This document shows positions 8,142-16,244 of a DNA stretch of 35,104 nucleotides, piece by piece. Source of the stretch: Sphingomonas parapaucimobilis NBRC 15100. GTDB taxonomy: Bacteria; Pseudomonadota; Alphaproteobacteria; Sphingomonadales; Sphingomonadaceae. The position numbers and the translations under genes were made by a program. The DNA lies in contig NZ_BBPI01000079.1 in assembly GCF_000787715.1 (NCBI RefSeq), forward strand, positions 1 through 35,104, written 5' to 3'. Each line of letters starts with the position of its first letter. The stretch's first letter is position 1. Under the pieces are notes generated by a model, which made no database searches, was not told where the DNA came from, and saw nothing but the letters and a program-made list of their open reading frames with translations.

Positions 8142-9244
8142 CGCACGACTCGCGTCACGGTGATGCGTCGCCGGTCGCGCGCGGCGGCAATCAGTTCGCG
8201 AACCGCGTCAGGCGCGAAGACGACGCCGAGGAAGATAAGCGGCGCCACCGCCAGCGCAAAGGCGGGCGCGCCGGTCAGAAGGCCGAACAGTGCATAGGCG
8301 GCCAGCGTAATCCCCGTCCGCCGCGCCACCGGCTGTCGCCAATGCGCCCAGCCCAGCGCCGCCAGCACCGCCAGCGGCAGTATGATGACGGCGGGCAGTG
8401 CCCCGACCCCGCTGGCCGAGGCGATCGCCGCCAGCCACTCGCCCGGCGACTGGAGCGCGATGGGCGAGGCGATGGCGGGGTCGATCGGACCGACCATCGC
8501 ATTCAGCCTATGGGCATGGGCGGCATAGAGGATCATCGCGACGGCGGTCGCCCCGATCCACCCCGTCGCCTCGCGCTCCGCCCCCGCACGCCAGGCGAGA
8601 AACCCCATCAGCAGCGCATGGAGAAGCGCCAAGGGGCTGAGGATCATCGCGGCCAGCCCCAGCGCGACCGCGGTCGGCATGGCATCGGGCCGCCGCTGCA
8701 CCAGCGACAGCGCGATCAGCAGAGCGGCCCACACTTCGGGCACCGACACCATCGCCCGGTCGAGCGCCGGATAGAGTCCGGCGACGAGCAGGACGATCGC
8801 CAATGCGCGCGGGCCGCGCCCCTCGATCAGCGGCCAGCACCGCCGCGCCCAGCCCGCGATCACCGCCAGGCCCAGCAAGACGAGCAGCAGCTGACCGACC
8901 AGCGGCGGCAACAGCGACAGGGTGACGGGCAGCGCGGGCAGGGGCACTGCGAGCAGCACGGGGCGCAGCGGCCGCCCATTTTCGCGCAGGGCGTCGATCG
9001 CGGCCGAATAGAAATCCTGCCCGTGCCGCACATGGTCGAGGATCGCGGCCGAAATGGGCGCCAGACGGTCGGCAACCGGATCGGCATCGCCGCCGGTCCA
9101 GAGCATCCCCGCGATCAGCCCGACCAGCAGCGCCAGCACCCCGATCGCGACCGGGGGCGTCATGCCCGACAACCGCCCCGGCTGGCTCAGCCAGAGCGGC
9201 CGCGAGATGCGGCGCGGGGGAACGGGGGGCGCGCTGCCCGGCAT
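8138..9244 (-). CDS. Polytopic inner-membrane protein, function unknown
   Basis: A 368-residue, very hydrophobic protein with about eight to ten predicted membrane segments, the first near 31-49. The start at 9244 places 27 polar residues before the first segment; a start at Met28 would remove them and is also possible. After the first membrane helix comes a periplasmic-looking stretch with HGQDFYSAAIDALREN (about 74-89) and GRPLRPVLL, an arrangement reminiscent of the first loop of lipid-linked-sugar glycosyltransferases of the GT-C fold, although the conserved acidic pair cannot be confirmed. It starts 15 bases after ubiB and ends in an ATGA overlap with coaBC. The C-terminus is basic and cytosolic ([14 protein letters not shown]). 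Confidence 0.8.
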   Translation of the reverse strand: MPGSAPPVPPRRISRPLWLSQPGRLSGMTPPVAIGVLALLVGLIAGMLWTGGDADPVADRLAPISAAILDHVRHGQDFYSAAIDALRENGRPLRPVLLAVPLPALPVTLSLLPPLVGQLLLVLLGLAVIAGWARRCWPLIEGRGPRALAIVLLVAGLYPALDRAMVSVPEVWAALLIALSLVQRRPDAMPTAVALGLAAMILSPLALLHALLMGFLAWRAGAEREATGWIGATAVAMILYAAHAHRLNAMVGPIDPAIASPIALQSPGEWLAAIASASGVGALPAVIILPLAVLAALGWAHWRQPVARRTGITLAAYALFGLLTGAPAFALAVAPLIFLGVVFAPDAVRELIAAARDRRRITVTRVVR

Positions 9245-9259
9245 GCCTACCCCAGCATC

Positions 9260-10795
9260 CTATCGCAGTACGGCGAAGGTGGCCGCGACCCCGGCGGCCG
9301 CCGACAGCATCGAGATCAACGCATAACGCCAGCCGCCACCGATCCGCACGACCTCGATCGCTTTCAGAGGCGGGGCAGGCGGCTCGCCACCGGGCGCGGG
9401 ATAGCGCGCCTCGATCCGGCGGACCAGTTCGGGCAGGCGGGCGAGCGTCTGGACATCCTCGATCAGCCGGTCGGCGATCTTCGCTTCAGGCCCCAGTTCG
9501 GTCCTGATCCATTCGCGCACGAACGGCGCGGCTGAGTCCCAAAGGTTGATATCGGGGTCCAGGCTGGTCGCCACGCCCTCGACCATCACCATCGTCTTTT
9601 GCAGCAGCAGCAGGTGCGGCTGCGTCACCATGTCGAAGTCGCGGGTGATCGAGAACAGGCCGTCCAGCATCATGCCGATCGACATGTCCTTGACCGGCAG
9701 GCCGCGCATCGGTTCACCGACCGCACGCAGCGCGGTCGCGAACTCGGCGACATTATGGTGCGAGGGGACGTAACCCGCCTCGAAATGGATCTCGGCGACG
9801 CGCTTGTAGTTGCCGGTGATCAGGCCATAGAGGATCTCGGCCAGCCAGACACGCGCGCGCCGGTCGATCCGGCCCATGATGCCGAAGTCGATCGCAGCGA
9901 TCTTGTTGCCGGGTAGCGCGAACAGATTGCCCTGGTGCATGTCGGCGTGGAAGAAGCCTTCCGCGATCGCCTGGCGCAGGAAGGCGCGCACCAGGGTCTG
10001 CGCCAGATGCGGCAGGTCATAGCCCGCCTCGACCAGCGCCTGCCGGTTGGACAGCTTGATGCCGTCGACCCACTCGACCGTCAGGACCTTGGCGGTGGAA
10101 CGCTGCCAGTCGATCTGCGGCACCATGAAATCGGGCTCGGCGGTCATCGCCTCGGCCAGTTCGGACGCGCTGGCGGCCTCGCGCCGGAAGTTCAGCTCGC
10201 GCAGCGTCCAGCGGCGGAAATTCTCGACCGTCAGGCGCGGGCGCAGGCGCGCGGCCTCGGGGCTCATCCCCTCGACCTGGGCGGCGGCCCATTGATAGGT
10301 GTCGATGGCGCGGGTGAAGTCGTCCTCGACACCGGGGCGCAGCACCTTGACCGCAACCGTGCGCCCGTCGGTCGTCACCGCGCGGTGGACCTGCGCGATC
10401 GAGGCGGCGCCGACCGGGGTTTCCTCGATCGAGGAAAAGAAGTGCGAGGGCGGACGGCCCATGCTGGCCTCCATCGCGGCGGCGATCGTCGCGAAGGGGA
10501 CGGGGGGCAACTGGTCCTGAAGGCGGAGCAGGTCGTGCGCGGCCTCGTCGCCGACCAGATCGGGCCGGGTCGCCAGCGTCTGGCCCAGCTTGATCGCCGC
10601 CGGGCCGATCGCCTGGAACGCATCGGCATAGGCGGGCTTGGCAGGTACGCGCGCGCCGAAACGGGCGACACGCGCCAGCCGCCGCACGGGCGCGGGCGTG
10701 TTGGGATCGCGCTCGATACCCTTCAGCGCGCCATGCCGCGCCAGCGTCCGCCCCCATTTGAGCAGACGCCAGAGATGCACCACCGGCTGGGTCAC
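9260..10795 (-). CDS. ubiB: UbiB-family atypical kinase/ATPase for ubiquinone synthesis
   Basis: Member of the ABC1/ADCK/UbiB atypical kinase family, required for ubiquinone synthesis, probably by extracting lipophilic intermediates from the membrane using ATP. In the 511 residues the family hallmarks are the KLGQ motif (69-72) with following TRPDL, the alanine-rich nucleotide loop VGAASIAQVH (128-137) that replaces the kinase P-loop, the lysine of VAVKVLRPG (Lys150), the catalytic-loop equivalent HADMHQGN (283-290) and DFG (303-305). A C-terminal hydrophobic segment (about 490-510) anchors it to the inner membrane. It begins 28 bases after ubiE, matching its role in the same pathway. Confidence 0.96.
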   Translation of the reverse strand: MTQPVVHLWRLLKWGRTLARHGALKGIERDPNTPAPVRRLARVARFGARVPAKPAYADAFQAIGPAAIKLGQTLATRPDLVGDEAAHDLLRLQDQLPPVPFATIAAAMEASMGRPPSHFFSSIEETPVGAASIAQVHRAVTTDGRTVAVKVLRPGVEDDFTRAIDTYQWAAAQVEGMSPEAARLRPRLTVENFRRWTLRELNFRREAASASELAEAMTAEPDFMVPQIDWQRSTAKVLTVEWVDGIKLSNRQALVEAGYDLPHLAQTLVRAFLRQAIAEGFFHADMHQGNLFALPGNKIAAIDFGIMGRIDRRARVWLAEILYGLITGNYKRVAEIHFEAGYVPSHHNVAEFATALRAVGEPMRGLPVKDMSIGMMLDGLFSITRDFDMVTQPHLLLLQKTMVMVEGVATSLDPDINLWDSAAPFVREWIRTELGPEAKIADRLIEDVQTLARLPELVRRIEARYPAPGGEPPAPPLKAIEVVRIGGGWRYALISMLSAAAGVAATFAVLR

Positions 10796-10823
10796 AGGGC
10801 CTGTCCGCCCAGGCGTCCTCGCA

Positions 10824-11555
10824 TCAAATCTTCCAGCCGGAGTGGATGGCGACCAGGCCGCCCATGATCGGCTCGACCTTGGTCTCGACGAAGCCCGCCT
10901 CGCGGATCATCCGCTCGAAGGTCGGCATGTCGGGGAAGCGGCGGATCGACTCGATCAGATAGCGGTAGCTGTCGGCATCGCCCGCCAGCATCTGGCCCAG
11001 CTTGGGCACCAGCTTGTGCGAATAGGCGTCATAGACTTCCGAGAAGCCCGGCCACACCGTGGTCGAGAATTCCAGGCAGAAGAACCGGCCGCCGCGCCGC
11101 AGGACCCGGTGCGCTTCCTTCAGTGCCGCCGGAATGTCGGTGACGTTCCGGATGCCGAACGCGATCGTATAGGCGTCGAAGAACTTGTCGGGGAAGGTCA
11201 GCGACTCGGCATTGGCCTCGGTCCAGACCAGCTCGTCGAAGCCGCGCTCGGCCGCGCGCTTCATGCCGACTTCCAGCATCGCCGGATTGATATCGGCCAC
11301 CGTGATGCTGGCACCCGACTCGGCCAGGCGGAAGGCGATGTCGCCGGTGCCGCCCGCCATGTCGAGAATCTGGTCGCTGGCGCGGGGCTTCACCCGGCGC
11401 ACGAAGCGATCCTTCCACAGCCGGTGCATACCGCCCGACATGGCATCGTTCATCAGGTCATATTTGGCGGCGACATTCGTAAACACGCTGCCGACACGGG
11501 CGACCTTTTCGTCGCGGGGCACATCTTCATAGCCGAAGGAGACGGTATCGCTCAT
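10824..11555 (-). CDS. ubiE: Demethylmenaquinone/2-methoxy-6-polyprenyl-benzoquinol methyltransferase
   Basis: SAM-dependent C-methyltransferase of ubiquinone (and, where present, menaquinone) synthesis. The 243-residue protein has the UbiE signature YDLMNDAMSGGMHRLWK (32-48), the SAM motif I LDMAGGTGDIAF (64-75), the adenosine acidic residue in VADINPAML, and the motif FGIRNVTDIPAAL followed by RVLRRGGRF. It is the first gene of the long minus-strand operon, facing mutM with 78 bases between the two start codons; the promoter is presumably there. Confidence 0.97.
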   Translation of the reverse strand: MSDTVSFGYEDVPRDEKVARVGSVFTNVAAKYDLMNDAMSGGMHRLWKDRFVRRVKPRASDQILDMAGGTGDIAFRLAESGASITVADINPAMLEVGMKRAAERGFDELVWTEANAESLTFPDKFFDAYTIAFGIRNVTDIPAALKEAHRVLRRGGRFFCLEFSTTVWPGFSEVYDAYSHKLVPKLGQMLAGDADSYRYLIESIRRFPDMPTFERMIREAGFVETKVEPIMGGLVAIHSGWKI

Positions 11556-11633
11556 GGGGATGCCCTAGCCCGGCCTTGCTGGCGGGGCAAACGCTACCTA
11601 GCTGTTTGGTGACGAAAGCCATTCAGAGAGAAA

Positions 11634-12449
11634 ATGCCCGAACTTCCCGAGGTCGAAACCACGGTCTGCGGCCTGACCCCGGTGCTGGCGGACGCGCGGC
11701 TGACATTGGTCGATCCGCGCCGCCCCGACCTGCGCCATCCCTTTCCGGCCGATCTGCGCCAGCGGATGACGGGAGCGACCGTCACGTCGCTCGGCCGCCG
11801 TGCGAAATACGGCCTGATCGACACCGATCGCGGCGACACCATGGTCTTCCATCTTGGCATGTCGGGACGCTGGCGGATCGATCCGGGCGAGCCGCAGACG
11901 CATGACCACCTGCTACTGGAGACGGCGGCGGGGCGGCGGCTGGCGCTGAACGACCCCCGGCGATTCGGTTTCGTCGACCTGTGGTCGACCGCCGATCTGG
12001 CGCACTATCCGCCCTTCCTGACGATGGGGCCGGAGCCGTTGGGGCCGGACTTCACCGCCGACTATCTGGCCAAGGCGCTGGAGGGGCGGGCGGCACCGAT
12101 CAAGGCGATGCTGCTCGACCAGCGGATCGTGGCGGGGCTCGGCAATATCTATGTGTGCGAGGCGCTGCACATGGCGGGAATCACGCCGGGCCGCGCGGGC
12201 GGGCAGATCTCGAAGGCGCGACTCGCGCGGCTGGTCGAATCGATCCGCGCCGTTCTGGAGGCCGCGATCCTGGCGGGCGGTTCGTCGCTTCGCGATTATG
12301 TGCGGCCCGACGGCGAACTGGGCTATTTTTCCAAGGAATGGCGCGTCTATGGTCGCGAGGGTGAGCATTGCGAATGCGGCGCCATCGTCCGGCGGCGAAC
12401 CGATTCGGGGCGCTCGACTTTCTGGTGTGCGACCTGCCAGCGCGGTTGA
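11634..12449 (+). CDS. mutM: Bifunctional DNA-formamidopyrimidine glycosylase/AP lyase
   Basis: Base-excision repair enzyme that removes 8-oxoguanine and formamidopyrimidines and nicks the abasic site. The 271-residue protein begins MPELPEVETT: after Met removal Pro2 is the Schiff-base nucleophile and Glu3 the general acid. KYGLIDT supplies the conserved lysine of the N-terminal domain, LDQRIVAGLGNIYVCEAL the helix-two-turn-helix, and the C-terminal zinc finger carries Cys246, Cys248, Cys265 and Cys268. The first finger pair is CxC where the usual Fpg has CxxC. Divergent from ubiE; no obvious terminator follows, so it may be read into rpsT. Confidence 0.97.
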   Translation: MPELPEVETTVCGLTPVLADARLTLVDPRRPDLRHPFPADLRQRMTGATVTSLGRRAKYGLIDTDRGDTMVFHLGMSGRWRIDPGEPQTHDHLLLETAAGRRLALNDPRRFGFVDLWSTADLAHYPPFLTMGPEPLGPDFTADYLAKALEGRAAPIKAMLLDQRIVAGLGNIYVCEALHMAGITPGRAGGQISKARLARLVESIRAVLEAAILAGGSSLRDYVRPDGELGYFSKEWRVYGREGEHCECGAIVRRRTDSGRSTFWCATCQRG

Positions 12450-12537
12450 CGCGAAGTCCGCCAGCCGGTAAGGGCGGCGGCTTCAAAGCTGGTGCGTCGC
12501 GCCGCTTTTCCCTTTTGATCGAGATTTAGAGGTTTTC

Positions 12538-12801
12538 ATGGCGAACACGCCGCAGGCCAAAAAGCGTATCCGTCGCAACGAGCGTCGCGCCGTCATCAAC
12601 GGCAACCGCGTCAGCCGCATCCGCACCTTCGTGAAGAAGGTCGAAGCTGCCCTGGCCGCTGGTGACAAGGAAACCGCGACGGTCGCTCTGGCCGCGGCGC
12701 AGCCGGAAATGGCCCGTGGCGTCGCCAAGGGCGTGCTGCACAAGAACACTGTCTCGCGCAAGTTCTCGCGCCTGACCAAGCGTATCGCCGCACTGGCCTA
12801 A
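12538..12801 (+). CDS. rpsT: 30S ribosomal protein S20
   Basis: Primary 16S-rRNA-binding protein of the 30S body. The 87-residue product is strongly basic and helical, starts [17 protein letters not shown] and has the family pattern [14 protein letters not shown] and [19 protein letters not shown]. An AGAGG ribosome binding site is six bases before the ATG. It is closed by one of the strongest terminators in the window. In proteobacteria S20 can repress its own translation; no specific leader element is recognisable here. Confidence 0.98.
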   Translation: MANTPQAKKRIRRNERRAVINGNRVSRIRTFVKKVEAALAAGDKETATVALAAAQPEMARGVAKGVLHKNTVSRKFSRLTKRIAALA

Positions 12802-12824
12802 GCCTCTCGGTTTCGCGACGAATG

Positions 12825-12859
12825 AAACCCGCCGGGGGCGGTCCCCCGGCGGGTTTTTT
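12825..12859 (+). terminator. Intrinsic terminator after rpsT
   Basis: A perfect 14-bp stem (12825-12838 with 12843-12856), CGGT loop and six T. Because the stem has AAA at one foot and TTT at the other it is partly bidirectional, but no minus-strand gene ends here. Confidence 0.95.
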
Positions 12860-12861
12860 CG

Positions 12862-13277
12862 TGCGTCCGTCATCCATTCTTAACGCTTCGCGCAACGTGA
12901 TCCGCGGGAACAATCCCGCGTTTCGCGCAACGCCAGCTTTGCCCGCGATTCGAGAGATTCGAGTTGCGGAGCGATGACGCGCGCCTTGGCAAATATTCAG
13001 CAAAATCAGCGGGTTACGAGATAGTTGGACGGGTTTCTGCGGGCTTTTGGCTGTCAATCCCGTTTATTTCAGATTTATGGCCGGACATGGTCTTGATCCG
13101 ACCCCGTCATCGCTCATAATCGGTTTCCCAGCGGCGGTGCTTCGTGCCCCGCGTCATGGACATTGCGAAGTGACAGACCGGGTCGAATCCGTTTGATTCG
13201 CCGATGGGCTACGTGTCGCCAAGTGGAATAGGGGCTCGACCGCCCATCATGGGGGTCGGCAGAAGTGGAGTGCGCGG
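12862..13277. promoter_or_regulatory. dnaA upstream regulatory region with repeats and GANTC sites
   Basis: No gene is supported in these 416 bases. They contain two copies of TTCGCGCAACG (12887-12897 and 12922-12932) flanking an inverted repeat CGCGGG/CCCGCG (12903-12908 and 12915-12920); a tandem 8-base repeat GATTCGAG (12947 and 12956), each carrying a GANTC site; and a second GANTC pair at 13185-13189 and 13195-13199. GANTC is the target of the alphaproteobacterial cell-cycle methyltransferase CcrM, and in Caulobacter its methylation state affects dnaA transcription. A CcrM role here is inference. No sequence matching the DnaA box consensus TTATCCACA is visible, so I do not call an origin. 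Confidence 0.5.
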
Positions 13278-14804
13278 GTGACGAACTGGCAGGCAACGCG
13301 ACCGACGACGGACCAGGCACGTGCCTGGGCGCGCGTCCGCGCGAACCTGCGCGAATCGGCAGGAGCCCGGCTGTTCGATCAGTGGCTGAAGCCGATGGAA
13401 CTGATCGAGGGCGACGAGCCCGATACGGTCCGTCTGGCGCTCCCCTCGGCCTTTGCGACCAACTGGGTGCGCAGCCACTATGCCGACCGACTCCATCTGG
13501 AATTCAGGGCGGTGCTGCCCGAAATTCGCTCGGTCGTCCTCGAAACCCGTGCCCCCAGCAAGGTCGCGCGCCTGACCAGTGTCGAGACCCTTGATGCCAC
13601 GCCCGCCCCGCGAGCCGTGACCGCAGCGCCGGTGCCGCCGGTCGAGGTCGACGAGCAGCCCTCGCTGTTCGGTGCGCCAGCGCCAGCACCGACCCCTGCG
13701 CCGCGTCAGACGCGTGCCAGGGCGGCGGCTCCTGCGCCGGTGGCCGCCGCGCCGGCCCCCGCGCTGCGTGTTCCCGCTGATCGGCCGCCGCTCGATCCGC
13801 GCCTGACCTTCGATCGATTCGTGGTCGATTCGTCGAACCGTGTCGCGTTCAACGCCGCGCTGTCGCTCGCCGAGCCAGGCCCGCCGCGGTTCAGCCCGCT
13901 GTTCCTTCATGGTGGCACGGGGCAGGGCAAGACGCATCTGATGCACGCCATCGCCCATGCCTTTCTCGAATCGCATCCCGAAGCGGTCGTGCTGTGCATG
14001 TCGGCCGAGCGTTTCATGTTCGATTTCGTCGCGGCGATGCGCGCCCGCGACACGCACAGCTTCAAGTCGCGGCTGCGCTCGGCCGATCTGCTGCTGATCG
14101 ACGACCTTCAATTCATCGCGGGCAAGGATTCGACCCAGGAAGAATTCTTCCACACGGTCAACGAACTGGTCGGCGCAGGCAAGCGGCTGGTCATTTCGGC
14201 GGATCGTTCGCCCCAGTCGCTGGACGGCGTCGAGCCGCGCATCATCGGCCGTCTGGGCGCTGGCCTGGTCGCCGATATCAAGGCACCCGACCTGACGCTG
14301 CGCCGGACGATCCTGAACCGCAAGGTCGCCGATCTCCCCGAGATCCAGGTGCCGACCGATGTGCTGGACCTGCTCGCCTCGCGGATTCGCGGCAATATCC
14401 GCGAGCTGGAGGGCGCGCTGAACCGCGTCGTCGCCTATGCGCAGCTGACCGGCGACAAGATCGACATGGAATTCGCCGTCGCCACGCTGGGCGAGGTGTT
14501 GCGCGGCGCGCAGCGGCGGATCACCATCGACGAAATCCAGAAGCTGGTCAGCCGCCATTTCGAGCTGAAGCCGCTCGATCTGGTCTCGGCCCGCCGCGCC
14601 CGCGCGATCGCCCGCCCGCGCCAGATCGCCATGTACCTCGCCAAGCGCCTGACCACCCGCTCGCTGCCCGAGATCGGGCGCAAGTTCGGCGGGCGCGATC
14701 ACTCGACGGTGATCTATGCGGTGCGCAAGATCGAGGAACTGCGCGATACCGACCGCGATATCGACAATGCGGTGCGGGTGCTGATGAAGGAATTGGAGGG
14801 GTAA
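13278..14804 (+). CDS. dnaA: Chromosomal replication initiator protein DnaA
   Basis: ATP-dependent initiator that binds and opens oriC. The 508 residues fall into domain I (about 10-95), a long Ala/Pro-rich domain II linker (about 105-168), the AAA+ domain III with Walker A GGTGQGKT (212-219), Walker B LLLIDD (271-276) and arginine-finger region near Arg325, and DNA-binding domain IV with RRARAIARPRQIAMYLAK and the signature GGRDHSTVIYAVRKIE (471-486). The signature differs slightly from the E. coli form (STVIYA for TTVLHA), normal for alphaproteobacteria. The start is a GTG with a GTGGAG ribosome binding site; no better start is present. It stands alone, not with dnaN/recF, as is usual in this group. 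Confidence 0.97.
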   Translation: MTNWQATRPTTDQARAWARVRANLRESAGARLFDQWLKPMELIEGDEPDTVRLALPSAFATNWVRSHYADRLHLEFRAVLPEIRSVVLETRAPSKVARLTSVETLDATPAPRAVTAAPVPPVEVDEQPSLFGAPAPAPTPAPRQTRARAAAPAPVAAAPAPALRVPADRPPLDPRLTFDRFVVDSSNRVAFNAALSLAEPGPPRFSPLFLHGGTGQGKTHLMHAIAHAFLESHPEAVVLCMSAERFMFDFVAAMRARDTHSFKSRLRSADLLLIDDLQFIAGKDSTQEEFFHTVNELVGAGKRLVISADRSPQSLDGVEPRIIGRLGAGLVADIKAPDLTLRRTILNRKVADLPEIQVPTDVLDLLASRIRGNIRELEGALNRVVAYAQLTGDKIDMEFAVATLGEVLRGAQRRITIDEIQKLVSRHFELKPLDLVSARRARAIARPRQIAMYLAKRLTTRSLPEIGRKFGGRDHSTVIYAVRKIEELRDTDRDIDNAVRVLMKELEG

Positions 14805-14934
14805 ACCCTTCGGGGTGGGGCATGGGCTTCGACTTCGGCGCTATGCGGCGAAGTTTATCCTGAGCGGCTGGCTTGCCAGCCAGCCGAAGGGCTCAGCCTG
14901 AACGGCTTTAGGTATTCGACCTGCTCTCCTCTCT

Positions 14935-14963
14935 CCGTTCAGCCTGAGCGAAGTCGAAGGCCA
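14935..14963. repeat. REP-like palindromic repeat, single copy
   Basis: A 29-base copy of the element containing the core GAGCGAAGTCGAAGGCCA. It matches bases of the right arm of the perfect inverted pair at 22548-22576 except for the last base. It lies downstream of dnaA. Confidence 0.8.
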
Positions 14964-15085
14964 CGGGTCGGCATTGCGAGATAGAGAGCCGTGCCGCCGA
15001 TCGGCGCGACCCTATGGCCTGCGCGACCTCTCCATCAATCGTGGCGTGAGTTCGGCTCTGTGCGCCAGCGGTGAGCGCAGGGGCG

Positions 15086-15172
15086 TGGGCTTCGACTTCG
15101 CTCAGCCTGAACGGGGTTTTGTATACACCCCAATTCCCTCCCGCCGTTCCGCCTGAGCGAAGTCGAAGGCCA
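15086..15172. repeat. REP-like repeats in inverted pair
   Basis: Two oppositely oriented copies, 15086-15114 and 15144-15172, separated by 29 bases. They differ at single positions (an A/C change in the middle of the right arm relative to other copies) but can still form a long hairpin. The arrangement copies that at 22501-22578. Confidence 0.8.
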
Positions 15173-15191
15173 TGCGAGTCCCTTCGGAGGT

Positions 15192-15218
15192 CCCCGTCAC
15201 CCGAATCGAGTGACGGGG
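15192..15218 (-). terminator. Stem-loop downstream of trpS
   Basis: A perfect 9-bp stem (15192-15200 with 15210-15218) and 9-base loop lie 11 bases past the trpS stop on the minus strand. No T-run follows, so it may be a Rho-assisted end or an mRNA 3' stabiliser and not a full intrinsic terminator. Confidence 0.5.
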
Positions 15219-15228
15219 CTGGCGGCCA

Positions 15229-16236
15229 TCAGATTTGCAGGCCCATGGTCCGCTGCACGTCGAGCAGCATCGGTGCGGCCAGATCGCGCGCCTTCTCCGC
15301 GCCCCGCTCCAGGATGCGGCCTACTTCGCCGCGATCGTCGAGCAACCGGGTCAGCCGTTCGCGGATCGGACCCAGCGTGGCAACCGCCAGATCGGCCAGC
15401 TCCGGCTTGAACGCGCCGAAGCCCTGGCCCGCGAACTGCGTCAGCACATCGGCGGGTGCGCGGTCGGCCAGCGCAGCAAAGATGGTGATCAGGTTGCGCG
15501 CCTCGGCACGGCCTTCCAGCCCCTCCATCGTGTCGGGCAGGACGTCAGCATCGGTCTTGGCCTTGCGGAACTTCTCGGCGATCTGGTCATCGCTGTCGAT
15601 CAGCTTGACCAGCGACATTTCCGATGGGTTGGACTTGGACATCTTCGCCGACCCGTCGCGCAAGGACATGATGCGCGGCGCGGCCTTGCTGATGAACGGT
15701 TCGGGGAGGGTGAACAGCTCGCGACCATAGTCGTTGTTGAACTTGGTCGCGATGTCGCGCGCCAGCTCCAGATGCTGCTTCTGGTCCTCGCCCACCGGGA
15801 CGTGGGTGGCATTGTAGAGCAGCACGTCGGCGGCCATCAGCACCGGATAGTCGTACAGGCCGACGCTGGCGCCCTCGCGGTTCTTGCCCGCCTTGTCCTT
15901 GAACTGGGTCATGCGGTTCAGCCAGCCGACGCGCGCGACATTGTTCAGCAGCCAGCCCAGCTCGCTATGCTGCGGCACGCGCGTCTGGTTGAACAGGATC
16001 GAGCGTTCGGGATCGATCCCGGCGGCGATCAGCGTCGCGGTCATCTCGATGGTGTTGGCCGCCATCGCCTCGGGCGCGATCCATTCGGTCAGGCCGTGCA
16101 GGTCGGCGATGAAGTACATCGTCTCGCCACCCTGGGCCTGGATGTCGTCCTGCATCGCCACCCACTGCTTCACGGCGCCCAGATAATTGCCGAGATGAAG
16201 GTTGCCCGTGGGCTTGATGCCGGAAACGACGCGCAT
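15229..16236 (-). CDS. trpS: Tryptophan--tRNA ligase
   Basis: Class I aminoacyl-tRNA synthetase charging tRNA-Trp. The start at 16236 gives a 335-residue protein, the normal TrpS length; longer upstream frame is unsupported and would run through murJ. The HIGH-type motif is PTGNLHLGNYLG (9-20), the tryptophan pocket contains YFIADLHGLTEW (41-52), and KMSKS is at 198-202. It follows murJ with an 8-base gap as the last gene of secB-murJ-trpS. Confidence 0.97.
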   Translation of the reverse strand: MRVVSGIKPTGNLHLGNYLGAVKQWVAMQDDIQAQGGETMYFIADLHGLTEWIAPEAMAANTIEMTATLIAAGIDPERSILFNQTRVPQHSELGWLLNNVARVGWLNRMTQFKDKAGKNREGASVGLYDYPVLMAADVLLYNATHVPVGEDQKQHLELARDIATKFNNDYGRELFTLPEPFISKAAPRIMSLRDGSAKMSKSNPSEMSLVKLIDSDDQIAEKFRKAKTDADVLPDTMEGLEGRAEARNLITIFAALADRAPADVLTQFAGQGFGAFKPELADLAVATLGPIRERLTRLLDDRGEVGRILERGAEKARDLAAPMLLDVQRTMGLQI

Positions 16237-16244
16237 GATGGTCC

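Larger units (their letters stand above)
14805..15228. other. Gene-free region with palindromic repeats between dnaA and trpS
   Basis: No coding sequence is supported in these 424 bases; short frames present are low-complexity shadows of the repeats. They hold an interrupted repeat copy (14823-14905, with an inner hairpin CGGCTGGC/GCCAGCCG near 14861-14885), three intact copies listed separately, and the stem-loop after trpS. The two genes converge here, so the region serves as a shared 3' end. Confidence 0.7.

Noticed and set aside
12862..13277. Replication origin next to dnaA
   Set aside because: No cluster of TTATCCACA-like DnaA boxes and no clear AT-rich unwinding element; in alphaproteobacteria oriC is often not beside dnaA.
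13209..14702. A 497-codon open frame on the minus strand across dnaA
   Set aside because: DnaA is certain on the plus strand; the reverse frame is rich in Arg, Gln and Asp with no family motif.
14845..14856. TTATCC sequence after dnaA as a DnaA box
   Set aside because: Only six of nine bases match and it is part of a repeat copy.
14805..15228. CRISPR array
   Set aside because: Copies are few, unequally spaced, in both orientations and diverged; the pattern is that of palindromic intergenic elements.
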